Shown here piece after piece: positions 36,101 to 45,448 of a DNA stretch of 64,000 nt (position 1 is the stretch's first letter; the number at the start of each line of letters is the position of its first letter). Under the pieces are notes generated by a model, which saw only the letters and a program-made list of their open reading frames with translations, was not told the DNA's origin and ran no database searches. The translations under genes were made by a program, and so were the position numbers. This DNA is from Desulforamulus ferrireducens (GTDB lineage Bacteria; Bacillota; Desulfotomaculia; Desulfotomaculales; Desulfotomaculaceae): NCBI RefSeq assembly GCF_002005145.1, contig NZ_CP019698.1, positions 992,001 to 1,056,000 on the forward strand. The letters run 5' to 3'.

Positions 36101-36883
36101 ATGAGTTCAACCAGACTTTTAGAAATGAACCTCCCACGTTTTCCCCTCCTGGGCGATCAGGAAATGAGAGAACTTTTAAAGAAGGCCCAGGCTGGGGATA
36201 GCGACGCCCGGGAGCGATTGGTCAACTGCAATTTAAAATTGGTCTTTAATTTAGTGCAAAGATTTAATAACAGAGGCTATGAATTGGAAGACCTTTTTCA
36301 AATTGGTTGTATTGGTTTAATGAAGGCCATAGACAAGTTTGATTTGAACTATGACGTAAAATTTTCCACCTATGCGGTACCCATGATTGTGGGAGAAATA
36401 CGACGCTTTTTAAGAGATGACAGTCCCGTCAAAGTTAGCCGTTCTCTGAAGGAGACAGCCTACAAAATACAGCAAACCAGAGATAGGCTGACAGCCCGGT
36501 TGGGTAGGGACCCGTCTATTAATGAAATAGCGGAGGAACTGGGTTTTGCCCGTGAGGAAGTGGTTAATGCCTTAGAAGCTGCCCAAGCCCCTACCTCTAT
36601 CTATGAAACATTGCATCAGGATGACGGTGATCCCATTTATATTTTAGATCAGTTAAGTGGTGAAGAAGATGGCGATGCTCCCTGGCTAGAGAAGCTGGCT
36701 ATTAAGCAATTGTTAATTGGGCTACCGGAAAGGGATCGGCAAATTTTGCTGTGGAGGTTTTTTGAGGACAAAACCCAATCGGAGGTGGCCTTACGTTTGG
36801 GCTTGTCCCAGGTACAAGTTTCCCGACTGGAGCGTCAGGCATTAAAAAAATTAAAGGATGCCATGAACCAAAATAGCACATAG
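36101..36883 (+). CDS. sigF: RNA polymerase sigma-F factor
   Basis: 260 residues from ATG 36101 (TTG at 36095 rejected, no spacing to the site). Region 2: YELEDLFQIGCIGLMKAIDKFDLNYDVKFSTYAVPMIVGEIRRFLRDD; region 3 around SLKETAYKIQQTRD; region 4: SEVALRLGLSQVQVSRLERQALKKL helix-turn-helix. Sigma-F is the first forespore-specific sigma. Followed by a terminator and the spoVA genes, which in Bacillus are sigma-G controlled. Confidence 0.96.
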   Translation: MSSTRLLEMNLPRFPLLGDQEMRELLKKAQAGDSDARERLVNCNLKLVFNLVQRFNNRGYELEDLFQIGCIGLMKAIDKFDLNYDVKFSTYAVPMIVGEIRRFLRDDSPVKVSRSLKETAYKIQQTRDRLTARLGRDPSINEIAEELGFAREEVVNALEAAQAPTSIYETLHQDDGDPIYILDQLSGEEDGDAPWLEKLAIKQLLIGLPERDRQILLWRFFEDKTQSEVALRLGLSQVQVSRLERQALKKLKDAMNQNST

Positions 36884-36897
36884 AAATGCCACACACT

Positions 36898-36930
36898 TAA
36901 ATTCGGTTGCCGTACCGAATTTTTTTGTTT
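36898..36930 (+). terminator. Terminator after sigF
   Basis: AAATTCGG pairs with CCGAATTT (small loop) and a run of seven T follows. Confidence 0.85.
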
Positions 36931-37008
36931 TGCCCTAGACATAATATGCTTAATATAAGGGACACCGACCCAGTCAGGTGTCCTTCAAAACGTTACAAGG
37001 TGGTTTGC

Positions 37009-37470
37009 ATGGTCAAGGTAAGGGGAAGCCACTTCCTGGAAGTGGCTAAGGAGAATTATGAATTCCTGGTGCGACAGGTAAAGCCTAAACCAAAGGTGCT
37101 GCGCAACAGCCTGTTGGCCTTTGCCATGGGTGGCGCTATATGTGCCCTGGGGCAGATTATTGTTAATTTTTTCTTAAGTCTGGGTTTAGCTATGCAGGAT
37201 GCTGGGTTAGCTGCCTCCATTGTCTTGGTATTTTTGGCAGCCCTCTTAACAGGTATCGGAATTTATGATGAAATGGCCAAATATGCCGGTGCAGGGATGA
37301 TTGTACCCATCACCGGTTTTGCCAACTCCATGGTGGCTCCGGCCATGGAATTTCGCAGTGAAGGGATGGTTTTTGGCGTAGGGGCAAGGCTTTTTATGAT
37401 TGCCGGTCCAGTGTTGGTAATAGGGATGGTGGCGGCCTGGTTAGCCGGACTCATTGCCTATTTAAGGTAG
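37009..37470 (+). CDS. spoVAC: Stage V sporulation protein AC
   Basis: 153 residues from ATG 37009 (ACAAGGTGG upstream); an extension to 36907 overlaps the sigF terminator. Inner-membrane protein of the SpoVA channel that moves Ca-dipicolinate into and out of the spore. Several helices with family segments NSLLAFAMGGAICALGQ, YAGAGMIVPITGFANSMVAPAMEFRSEGMVFGVG. Confidence 0.93.
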   Translation: MVKVRGSHFLEVAKENYEFLVRQVKPKPKVLRNSLLAFAMGGAICALGQIIVNFFLSLGLAMQDAGLAASIVLVFLAALLTGIGIYDEMAKYAGAGMIVPITGFANSMVAPAMEFRSEGMVFGVGARLFMIAGPVLVIGMVAAWLAGLIAYLR

Positions 37471-37483
37471 GGGGTGCTGGTAG

Positions 37484-38491
37484 CTGGATAAGAGAATTGG
37501 TTTACAGACAGTGGTTTTTCAACAACCGCCGGTAATTTTATCCCATGCCAGTATCGTTGGACCTAAGGAAGGCCAGGGACCCCTGGGTCATGTTTTTGAT
37601 AAAGTGTTAGAGGATATGTACTATGGCGAGAGTACCTGGGAAAAGGCCGAGCAAAAAGTTTTTTTGGAAACCATGGAATTAGCCTTAGCTAAAGCGGAGC
37701 TGACATCGGCTGATATTGATTATCTATTGGCCGGTGATTTAACAAACCAAATTATTACAGCTAACTTTACAGCCCGCAGTTTAGCCATTCCCTTTATAGG
37801 ATTATATGGTGCCTGTTCAACCATGTACGAAAGCTTGGCCTTGGGTGCCATGCTCATTGACGGTGGCTACGCTCGGTATGTGCTGGTGGGAGCCTCCAGC
37901 CATTATGCCACGGCAGAAAGGCAATTTCGCTATCCCACTGAGCAGGGAGTGCAACGTTCCATGTCCGCCCAGCGAACGGTGACAGGTGCCGGTGCCATTG
38001 TTTTGGGCTATCAAGGGACAGGTCCCCGGATTACCCATGCCACCATTGGTAAAGTTATTGATTTTGGCCAGAGTGACGCCAGTGATATGGGTTCGGCCAT
38101 GGCCCCCGCTGCGGCGGCTACCCTGCTGCAACATCTGTCTGACCGCCAAATATCCCCGGACTGCTACAGTATGATTGCCACCGGGGATTTAGGGAAATAT
38201 GGCCGGGAATTGGTGGTTAAACTATGTGAACAACAACAGGTTCAGTTATCTAGTAATTACACCGACTGCGGTATTTTAATATTTGATGAATCTCAAGATA
38301 CCCATGCCGGGGGTAGCGGCTGTGGCTGTTCGGCTGTGGTCACCTGTGGGCATTTGTTACCGGAACTGGAACAGGGGAGGCTTACCAGTTTACTTGGCAT
38401 TGGCACCGGTGCCTTATTATCCCCCTGCAGTTCGCAACAGGGGGAAACTATACCCGGCATTGCCCATGCCGTTGTCATAGAAGCCAATTAA
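37484..38491 (+). CDS. spoVAD: Stage V sporulation protein AD (probable CTG start)
   Basis: 335 residues if translation starts at CTG 37484; the first ATG/GTG/TTG in frame is GTG 37511. The CTG reading adds LDKRIGLQT, which aligns with the Bacillus SpoVAD start (K.TGKQTWVF) before VFQQPPVI, and GGGGGTG sits eight bases upstream, while GTG 37511 has no site. A stop codon (37481) limits the frame just before. SpoVAD has a thiolase-like fold and binds dipicolinic acid. Motifs GPKEGQGPLGHVFDK and the GACSTMYESLALGAMLI segment with the cysteine support it; length then matches the Bacillus protein (about 338). Confidence 0.92.
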   Translation: MDKRIGLQTVVFQQPPVILSHASIVGPKEGQGPLGHVFDKVLEDMYYGESTWEKAEQKVFLETMELALAKAELTSADIDYLLAGDLTNQIITANFTARSLAIPFIGLYGACSTMYESLALGAMLIDGGYARYVLVGASSHYATAERQFRYPTEQGVQRSMSAQRTVTGAGAIVLGYQGTGPRITHATIGKVIDFGQSDASDMGSAMAPAAAATLLQHLSDRQISPDCYSMIATGDLGKYGRELVVKLCEQQQVQLSSNYTDCGILIFDESQDTHAGGSGCGCSAVVTCGHLLPELEQGRLTSLLGIGTGALLSPCSSQQGETIPGIAHAVVIEAN

Positions 38492-38502
38492 GGGGGAATT
38501 TG

Positions 38503-38856
38503 ATGATCCTCAAGGCATTTCTGGTGGGAGGTACCATCTGCTTAATAGGACAGTTACTCATGGATTTGACCAGTCATAAAATTACCCCTGGCCATATATT
38601 GGTAGGCTTTGTTACCGCCGGGGTGGTGATCAGTGCTTTGGGTTTATATCAACCACTGGTGGATTTTGCCGGCGCCGGGGCAACAGTGCCACTTACCGGT
38701 TTCGGGCATCTGCTGGCCCAAGGAGCCATTGCAGAGGCAGAGCGGGGTGGCCTCTTAGGGGTATTTAAAGGGGCACTCACTGCCACAGCCGGAGGAATTA
38801 CCGCAGCAGTGGTTTTTGGTTATATAGCTGCCCTGGTTTTTAAACCCAAGGGATAG
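38503..38856 (+). CDS. spoVAEb: Stage V sporulation protein AEb
   Basis: 117 residues, three to four membrane helices. Homologous in pattern to SpoVAC (FAGAGATVPLTGFGHLLAQGAI) as expected for SpoVAEb, another SpoVA membrane component. ATG 38503 with AGGGGGAA upstream; a TTG three bases earlier is also possible. Confidence 0.9.
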   Translation: MILKAFLVGGTICLIGQLLMDLTSHKITPGHILVGFVTAGVVISALGLYQPLVDFAGAGATVPLTGFGHLLAQGAIAEAERGGLLGVFKGALTATAGGITAAVVFGYIAALVFKPKG

Positions 38857-38866
38857 GGTGTGTTCC

Positions 38867-39445
38867 ATGAGTGAAAAAAGAAATGTCATCTTTGTCACCG
38901 ATGGCGATCAGATTGCCCGACGCTCCCTGGAAGTGGCGGCTCGTAATATAGGAGGCAGGTGTATCTCCATGTCAGCGGGTAATCCCACCACCCTAAGTGG
39001 GGTAGAGTTAATAGAACTAATTAAAAGTGCTGCCCATGATCCGGTAATTGTTATGTTTGATGATAAAGGTCAGGAGGGCATGGGGTCTGGTGAAAAGGCG
39101 ATGTTGGAAGTGTACAATGATCCGGATATTAATGTATTAGGTATCCTGGCGGTGGCTTCCAACAGTGGCTTTTGTGGTGGTACCAAAGTGGACTGCTCCA
39201 TCACCAATACCGGTGATGTTATCCCAGGTCCGGTAAATAAATTTGGTAAGGCAATACGCCAAAAAGAGTTACATGGGGATACAGTGGAGATTATAAATGA
39301 TATGGATGTACCGGTGGTGGTGGGTGTAGGAGATATCGGCAAGATGGAAGGTGCCGACGATTACCATTACGGTGCCGCTATTACAACCCGAGCTTTGCAA
39401 GAAATATTAGAAAGGAGTGGATTTAAATGGGAGCAGCCACAGTAG
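38867..39445 (+). CDS. spoVAEa: Stage V sporulation protein AEa
   Basis: 192 residues from ATG 38867. Soluble alpha/beta protein beginning KRNVIFVTDGDQIARRSLEVAA, with SAGNPTTLSGVELIELIK and MFDDKGQEGMGSGEKAML; these are the SpoVAEa hallmarks. Overlaps the start of spoVAF by 19 bases. Confidence 0.9.
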   Translation: MSEKRNVIFVTDGDQIARRSLEVAARNIGGRCISMSAGNPTTLSGVELIELIKSAAHDPVIVMFDDKGQEGMGSGEKAMLEVYNDPDINVLGILAVASNSGFCGGTKVDCSITNTGDVIPGPVNKFGKAIRQKELHGDTVEIINDMDVPVVVGVGDIGKMEGADDYHYGAAITTRALQEILERSGFKWEQPQ

Positions 39446-40950
39446 AGAAACAAGCTCCAAAGGTTTCGCCCAATCTGGAAAGAAACATTGCCTATTTAAA
39501 CAGTGTGTTGGGTTATGGAAAAAGTTTCGATATTGTATTAAGGCGGTTTAACGTCGGTGGCAAGGAAATCGCCATGTACTTTGTTAATGGTTTTGTCAAA
39601 GATGAGGTCATGGCTCTCATTTTACGCAATTTGGACGAACTAAAGCGGGTGGACGTCACTCCTAACAGCCTCAATAAACTGTTTAATGAACACATTAACC
39701 ACATCCAAGTGGAGCCGGTGGATGACTTAGAAAAGGTCATTGATCAGGTACTCAGTGGCCCCTTGGCCCTGTTAATTGATGGGGAAGAACGTGCCCTAAT
39801 TATTGATTTGCGCCAGTATCCCTCTCGGTCACCCCAGGAGCCGGATTTGGAAAAGGTTGTGCGGGGACCCAGGGATGGCTTTGTGGAAACTTTACTGATG
39901 AACTGCTTATTAATTAGGAGAAGGTTAAGAGACCCCAGACTGCGTAACGAAGTGATGCAGGTGGGCACCAGATCGAAAACCGATATTGTTATTTCCTATA
40001 TTGAAGACGTAGCCAATCCTAAATTAATTGAAAAAATAAAAGATAACTTGCAAAAGGTTAAAATAGACGGCATTCCCATGGCGGAAAAGGCTATGGAGGA
40101 ACTCATCGAACCTGGCAGGTTTGGACATCTGTTTCCCAAGGTTCGTTTTACCGAGCGCCCGGACGTTGCCGTGGCCCATTTATTGGAGGGCAGGGTACTG
40201 ATTATGGTGGATACTTCCCCCAGCATCATCATCACTCCCTGTACCCTGTGGGATCATTTGCAGGCCGCGGAAGAATATCGTCAAGGACCACCGGTGGGTG
40301 TTTATATTCGTTGGGTGAGATATCTGGGCGTGTTAGCAGCACTGTTTCTTTTACCGGTATGGTTTTTATTTGCCATTCAGCCGGAATTACTGCCGCCGTC
40401 CCTGAGGTTTATCGGTCCCAATGAACCAGGCAGAATTCCCCTCATTGGTCAATTCGTGTTAGCGGAGCTGGCCATTGATATGATTCGCCTGGCCACCGTA
40501 CATACACCCTCACCCCTGGCTACCTCCACCGGTATCATTGCTGCTTTATTAGTGGGTGATGTGGCTATCACAGTGGGACTTTTTAACGCCGAGGTAGTTA
40601 TGTACACCGCTATTGCCGCAGTTGCCTCTTTTATGATCCCCAGCTATGAATTGAGTTGGGCTGTTCGCCTGGTGCGACTTTTTCTCCTGCTGGCAACGGC
40701 AGCCTTTAGATTGCCGGGGTTAATAATTGCCACCTTATTGACCTTGGTCTATTTGACATTCACCAAGTCCATGGGTGTTCCCTATATGTGGCCCCTTATT
40801 CCCTTTAACGCTAAGGAAATGCTAAATGTGTTAGTACGTACTCCAGTGGCCCTAAGAAATACCCGTCCGGCTATTTTTCATCCCCAGGATGTAGTAAGAC
40901 AAGCTGTTCCCGAACCTGCCCGCAAGCCTGAAAAGGAGAAGAAAAAATAA
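39427..40950 (+). CDS. spoVAF: Stage V sporulation protein AF (GerA-like)
   Basis: 507 residues. Large N-terminal soluble domain, then about five membrane helices (from residue 295) as in GerA-type germinant receptor A subunits: PGRIPLIGQFVLAELAIDMIRLATVHTPSPLATSTGIIAALLVGDVAI. Ends in a basic KEKKK tail. Probably modulates germination. AGAAAGGAG precedes the ATG at 39427. Terminator follows. Confidence 0.93.
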   Translation: MGAATVEKQAPKVSPNLERNIAYLNSVLGYGKSFDIVLRRFNVGGKEIAMYFVNGFVKDEVMALILRNLDELKRVDVTPNSLNKLFNEHINHIQVEPVDDLEKVIDQVLSGPLALLIDGEERALIIDLRQYPSRSPQEPDLEKVVRGPRDGFVETLLMNCLLIRRRLRDPRLRNEVMQVGTRSKTDIVISYIEDVANPKLIEKIKDNLQKVKIDGIPMAEKAMEELIEPGRFGHLFPKVRFTERPDVAVAHLLEGRVLIMVDTSPSIIITPCTLWDHLQAAEEYRQGPPVGVYIRWVRYLGVLAALFLLPVWFLFAIQPELLPPSLRFIGPNEPGRIPLIGQFVLAELAIDMIRLATVHTPSPLATSTGIIAALLVGDVAITVGLFNAEVVMYTAIAAVASFMIPSYELSWAVRLVRLFLLLATAAFRLPGLIIATLLTLVYLTFTKSMGVPYMWPLIPFNAKEMLNVLVRTPVALRNTRPAIFHPQDVVRQAVPEPARKPEKEKKK

Positions 40951-40994
40951 AACTTTTGGCTTCTTTGTAAAGTCAAAAGGTGTTGCAAACTAAT

Positions 40995-41038
40995 AAGCTC
41001 CCCCTTAAAAACCAACGCAGGGGAGCTTGTCTTTTTTC
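40995..41038. terminator. Terminator between spoVAF and mobA
   Basis: AAGCTCCCC and GGGGAGCTT form a perfect 9-bp stem with a 16-nt loop; TCTTTTTT follows on the + strand. The converging mobA ends just to the right. Confidence 0.85.
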
Positions 41039-41043
41039 TTATC

Positions 41044-41688
41044 TTAGCAGCCCGTCCTTTTCTGGCTGCCCAGGGCAAATCGCTCCATTTTCATACGTTT
41101 AGCCAGCTCATAATCCTCCGGTGTATTTACATTAAAAAAGACTTGATCCCACTCGCGAGCCGGCCGTTGAGTAAAATCAAGATACTTTATGTTAATCAAT
41201 TCATAAAAAGATATAATTTTAGGTCGTTCCTGTTCCTGTAGCACCCTTTCAATCTGAGGCAGACAATCCTTACGATAGGCTGCATGCAAGGGTTGGAGGT
41301 ACTTGCCCTTTTGGGGTACCACAGCTTGATATTCTGTTAAGTCAGATAACAGTTCCAGAGCCAGTTCCGGGCTAAAAAAAGGCATATCACAAGCCACAAA
41401 AAAACCATAGGGATTAGACATATGCTTTAGTCCGCTGTGAATACCTGCCAGGGGCCCTTGGTTAAGAAATATATCTCGATAAACTGGTAGTTTAAAATGA
41501 AGGTATTTTTCCGGCGTATTGCTGATAATTAGTATTTCATTAAAATAGGAAGCCAGTTGATTAATGATAATTTGCAGGATGGTTTGACCTTCCAGCATCA
41601 GCAAGGCTTTATTAGTTTTCATGCGACTGCTGTTGCCACCTGCCAAAATTACAGCAGATAGTAAGTTGTTTCTTACCACCTTTTTCAC
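41044..41688 (-). CDS. mobA: Molybdenum cofactor guanylyltransferase
   Basis: 214 residues. Adds GMP to molybdopterin for the bis-MGD cofactor that both formate dehydrogenases in this window need. Nucleotidyltransferase signature LSAVILAGGNSSRMKTNKALLML (residues 10-32) and FFVACDMPFFSPEL (metal-binding Asp). GTG start with weak ribosome site; oriented away from the tat/fdn operon across a 340-base shared gap. Confidence 0.9.
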   Translation of the reverse strand: MKKVVRNNLLSAVILAGGNSSRMKTNKALLMLEGQTILQIIINQLASYFNEILIISNTPEKYLHFKLPVYRDIFLNQGPLAGIHSGLKHMSNPYGFFVACDMPFFSPELALELLSDLTEYQAVVPQKGKYLQPLHAAYRKDCLPQIERVLQEQERPKIISFYELINIKYLDFTQRPAREWDQVFFNVNTPEDYELAKRMKMERFALGSQKRTGC

Positions 41689-42029
41689 GTCTTTCGCTTT
41701 TATTTACTAGAGCAAAACGATTCAATGCTATTATGTATAAAACCGTCTTTATTGAAATGTACGATAGTTAAAGGAGTCTCTTAAGAAACTACTAAAAATC
41801 AATCTGAACAACTCTCCCCTGAGAATCCAGTATTTTTAAAATGAGACAAAATATAATAATATTATAACTGTACCGGAATGATTTGAAAAGGATGTTTGAC
41901 CGCCGGGTGGTTGTATTTATTTAAATTTTCAGACACATCTGATATTAATGTTGCCAAGCATTAGCATGTTTGGCATAATGGATACAAGAACACCTATTTT
42001 AAGCAACAAAAAATTAAAGGGAAAGGGGA
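41689..42029. other. Divergent intergenic region between mobA and tatA
   Basis: AT-rich, no frame. It contains the tatA promoter with its dyad (41951-41979). A CCGCCGGG patch at about 41900 has no clear partner. No molybdenum-cofactor riboswitch fold was recognised. Confidence 0.5.
41951..41979 (+). promoter_or_regulatory. tatA-fdn promoter with a dyad in the spacer
   Basis: TTGCCA (41951-41956), 17-nt spacer, CATAAT (41974-41979) with a TGG extended element. The spacer is filled by a 24-bp dyad: TGCCAAGCAT (41952-41961), TAGC, ATGTTTGGCA (41966-41975), one mismatch. A regulator bound here would overlap both hexamers. The regulator is not known. Confidence 0.6.
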
Positions 42030-42248
42030 GTGATCATTTTCTTTGAAGGAATATTTCAACCAACACACCTGTTACTAATTCTCATCGTGGTTCTGATCAT
42101 CTTTGGGCCAGGTAAATTGCCAGAGGTTGGCAAAGCCCTGGGAAAAACCATTGGTGAATTCAGAAGGGCTACATCAGCTAGCTTCGAACCAGAAGAAAAG
42201 AAAGTTACCAAAGAAGAAGCAGTTGTTAAACAAGAACCAGCTAAATAA
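42030..42248 (+). CDS. tatA: Sec-independent translocase subunit TatA
   Basis: 72 residues. One N-terminal membrane helix (about residues 9-25), hinge [25 protein letters not shown] amphipathic helix and an acidic/basic tail, the standard TatA build. GTG start with AAAGGGG. Forms the pore recruited by TatC for the twin-arginine formate dehydrogenase encoded next. Confidence 0.93.
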   Translation: MIIFFEGIFQPTHLLLILIVVLIIFGPGKLPEVGKALGKTIGEFRRATSASFEPEEKKVTKEEAVVKQEPAK

Positions 42249-42314
42249 CAGACCAACAGATTAGAACAACCCATTATAAAGAATCCCGGTAACACCGAGG
42301 GGGTTATAGGTTAC

Positions 42315-45300
42315 ATGAAGAAAATTAGCAGGCGCGATTTTTTAAAAAGTATAGGACTTGGTACAGCAGGCTTAACCTTAATGGCCAGCCCTGCCCTGGC
42401 ATCCGAGTCCCACCACACTTTTACTGGAGAGCAATTACCCTCCAAAATTAGAAAGGTAAAAGAAACCTTTACCGTTTGTGCCTACTGCGGCTGTGGCTGC
42501 GGCATTATACTTTACAGCAATGATAAGGATGAAATAATCTTCTGTGAAGGCGATCCCGATCATCCCATTAATGAAGGATCCCTTTGTTCCAAAGGTAACG
42601 GTATTATTGATGTCTATAATAACGTTAATAAAAAGAAAAGCCGGGAAGTCAACAAACTACGTATTACCGAACCACTTTACAGGGCTCCTGGCAGTTCCCA
42701 GTGGGAGAAAAAAAGCTGGGATTGGGTATTAACAGAAGTTGCTAAGCGGGTCAAAGCCACCCGTGATGCCACCTTTGAAGAAAAGGATGAAAATGGTGTC
42801 ACCGTCAACAGAACCACTGCCATAGCAACCTTTGGCAGTGCCTCCCTGGATAATGAAGAAAACTACCTGCTACACAAAATGTTTAGATCCTGGGGGCTTT
42901 TGAACATCGAGCATCACGCCCGTCTCTGACATAGCTCCACAGTAGCCGGTCTGGCTGCTTCCTTCGGACGTGGTGTAATGACTAACCACTTTATTGATTT
43001 TATTAATACAGATGTATTTTTAATGATTGGTTCCAACTCAGCGGAAAACCACCCACAGGCCATGAAGTGGATCATGAAGGCTAAGGATAAGGGTGCCAAG
43101 CTAATTGTGGTTGACCCACGGTTAACCAAATCTGCAGGTTTAGCGGATATTTTTGCTCGCCTGCGCCCCGGCACTGACATTGCTTTCCTTAACGGAATGA
43201 TTAACTATATAATTGAAAATAATTTATATTTTCATGATTATGTGCTGCATTTTACCAATGCCAGCTTCCTGGTCAACCCGGAATATAAATTCGAGGATGG
43301 TGTCTTTTCCGGCTTAGTTGAAAAAGATGGCAAGAAGACCTATGATACCAAGACCTGGCAATATCAAATGGATGGCGATCCGGTTATTGATGGTATTCGG
43401 GAAGAAGCCATTAAAAAGGATCCCACCCTGCAGGATCCTAACTGTGTTTTCCAAATTCTCAAGAAACACGTTAGTCGTTATGATCTCAAGACGGTGTCAA
43501 GGATTACCGGTACGCCAGAGGAAGTGCTGAAGAAGGTTTATGATCTCTTTGGTTCCACCGGTAAACCTAACAAAGCCGGCAACGTTATTTACGCCATGGG
43601 AATTACCCAACACACCTATGGGTCCCAGAACTGCCGGGCTCTCTCGGTATTACAATTATTATTGGGTAATATAGGTATCGCCGGCGGCGGTGTGAATGCC
43701 CAACGGGGTGAATCCAACGTACAGGGTTCCACCGACTTTGCTATGCTGAATCACCTGTTACCCGGTTATAATCCTATGATTTATGCTCACAAGCATACCA
43801 AACTGCAGGATTATTTTGATAAGGACGTACCGAAAACCGGTTACTGGTCCAACCGTAACAAGTTCCTGGTTAGTATGCTTAAGGCCTGGTATGGTGATAA
43901 GGCGACCCAGGAAAATGATTTCTGCTTTGACTATATCCCTAAACATGATAATAAAAACCGCAGCCACATGGGTATTTTCTCCGAAATGGCTGAGGGTAAA
44001 ATCAAAGGCATGATTGCCTGGGGTCAAAACCCCGCCGTGGGTGGTCCTTCTACCTTCCAGGGCAGGAAAACCATGGAGAATCTGGATTGGCTGGTAGTTG
44101 TTGACTTGTTTGAAACCGAGACAGCGGCATTTTGGCATCGTCCAGAAGCTGATCCCAGCCAAATCAAGACGGAAGTATTCTTCCTGCCTGCGGCCATGTC
44201 CTATGAAAAAGAAGGAACCGTGACCAACAGCGGTCGCTGGCTACAGTTCCGCTATAAGGCAGTCAATCCGCCGGGTAATGCTAAGAGTGATCTTTGGATT
44301 GCCGACCGACTGTTTAAAGCAGTTAAGAAGGAATACCAGAGTGGGGGTAAGTTCCCAGCTCCCATCATGGATATGGTCTGGAATTATGATATTCCCGGGG
44401 AAGATGAGCCTAACATTGAACAAGTGGCCATTGAAATTAACGGCTATGATGTCAATACCAAAGAAGTATTGCCCAGCTTTGCCCGACTGGCTGCGGATGG
44501 CTCCACTGCCTGTGGTTGCTGGATACACACAGGTTACTGGGCCATGGATCAGGAAGCCGGTACCGTGGCTTGCAAACGTCGGGTGAATAAGGATAAATCA
44601 GGCTTAGGTTTGTTCCCGCAGTATGGCTTTGCCTGGCCGGCAAACCGTCGTATTGTTTACAACCGTTGCTCTGCCGACCCTGCCGGTAACCCCTGGAATC
44701 CAGAGAAGGCTCTGGTTAAATGGGATAGCTTGGCAGGCAAATGGGTCACTGTGGATGTGCCGGACTTTGCTGTTACCAAGCCGGCGGCGGAACCAGGTGG
44801 CCAGCCGACACCGGTACCGCCGGAGCAAACCGTACCCTTCCTTATGCAGGAAGAAGGTCGCGGACGTTTATTCGCAGTGAAGGGTGTTAGCGACGGACCG
44901 CTGCCGGAGCATTACGAACCTATTGAAAGTCCTGTACAGAACATTATTTCCAAGCAACAAAACATGCCTTTGGCTACCAGATTTAAGGGTGACGCCAGTA
45001 AAGTGGCTGAAATTGCCAGCCCTGAATATCCCTACGTAGCCACTACCCATCGGGTGATTGAACATTATCAGAGTGGTGCGGTAACCCGTAACTGCCCAAC
45101 CTTAGCAGAGATTTCTGCCCATATGTTTGCTACTATTTCGCCCAAATTGGCCCAGAAGATTGGTGTTAAAACAGGTGATGATGTCATAGTGGAAACCCTG
45201 CGAGGCTCCATCACCTGTAAGGTGTCCGTTTCCGGTGTTTGTGTACCCATGAACATCGACGGTAAAGAGGTGGAAGTAATTGGTATGCCCTGGTGCTTTG

Positions 45301-45425
45301 GTTATCAGGGGATTGCCAAAGGGGCTATTGCCAATGACTTGACACCCAGTGTAGGTGACCCAAACACCAGTATTCCTGAGTATAAGGCCTTTTTGTGCAA
45401 CATCAGGAAAGCTAGCAAATATTAG
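42315..45425 (+). CDS. fdnG: Exported formate dehydrogenase catalytic subunit, selenoprotein
   Basis: 1036 residues read through an in-frame TGA at 42927-42929, giving Sec205 in HHARL-U-HSSTVAGLAA, the active-site context of molybdenum/tungsten formate dehydrogenases. A SECIS hairpin follows directly. A Tat signal (RRDFLKSIGLGTAGLTLMASPALAS, residues 6-30) shows export; C55, C58, C62 and C93 bind one [4Fe-4S]. The rest is the Mo-bisMGD domain (GSNSAENHPQAMKWI, LGNIGIAGGGVNAQRGESNVQGS) and C-terminal MopB domain. Size is close to E. coli FdnG (1015). GAGGGGG upstream of the ATG. Oxidises formate outside the membrane and passes electrons to the next two subunits. Confidence 0.96.
42927..42960 (+). 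promoter_or_regulatory. Bacterial SECIS element of fdnG
   Basis: Twelve bases after the TGA a 7-bp stem AGTAGCC (42941-42947) / GGCTGCT (42953-42959, one T-G pair) presents the loop GGTCT, the apical loop sequence of known formate dehydrogenase SECIS hairpins that bind SelB. Confidence 0.9.
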
Positions 45426-45448
45426 AGCAGAGCTAAGGGGGTGTAATA

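Noticed and set aside
36907-37008. N-terminal extension of spoVAC
   Set aside because: It would start inside the sigF terminator; ATG 37009 has a ribosome site and fits the family.
42927-42929. TGA in the exported formate dehydrogenase as a nonsense mutation
   Set aside because: It is at the Sec position with a matching SECIS hairpin, and the frame continues for over 830 codons.
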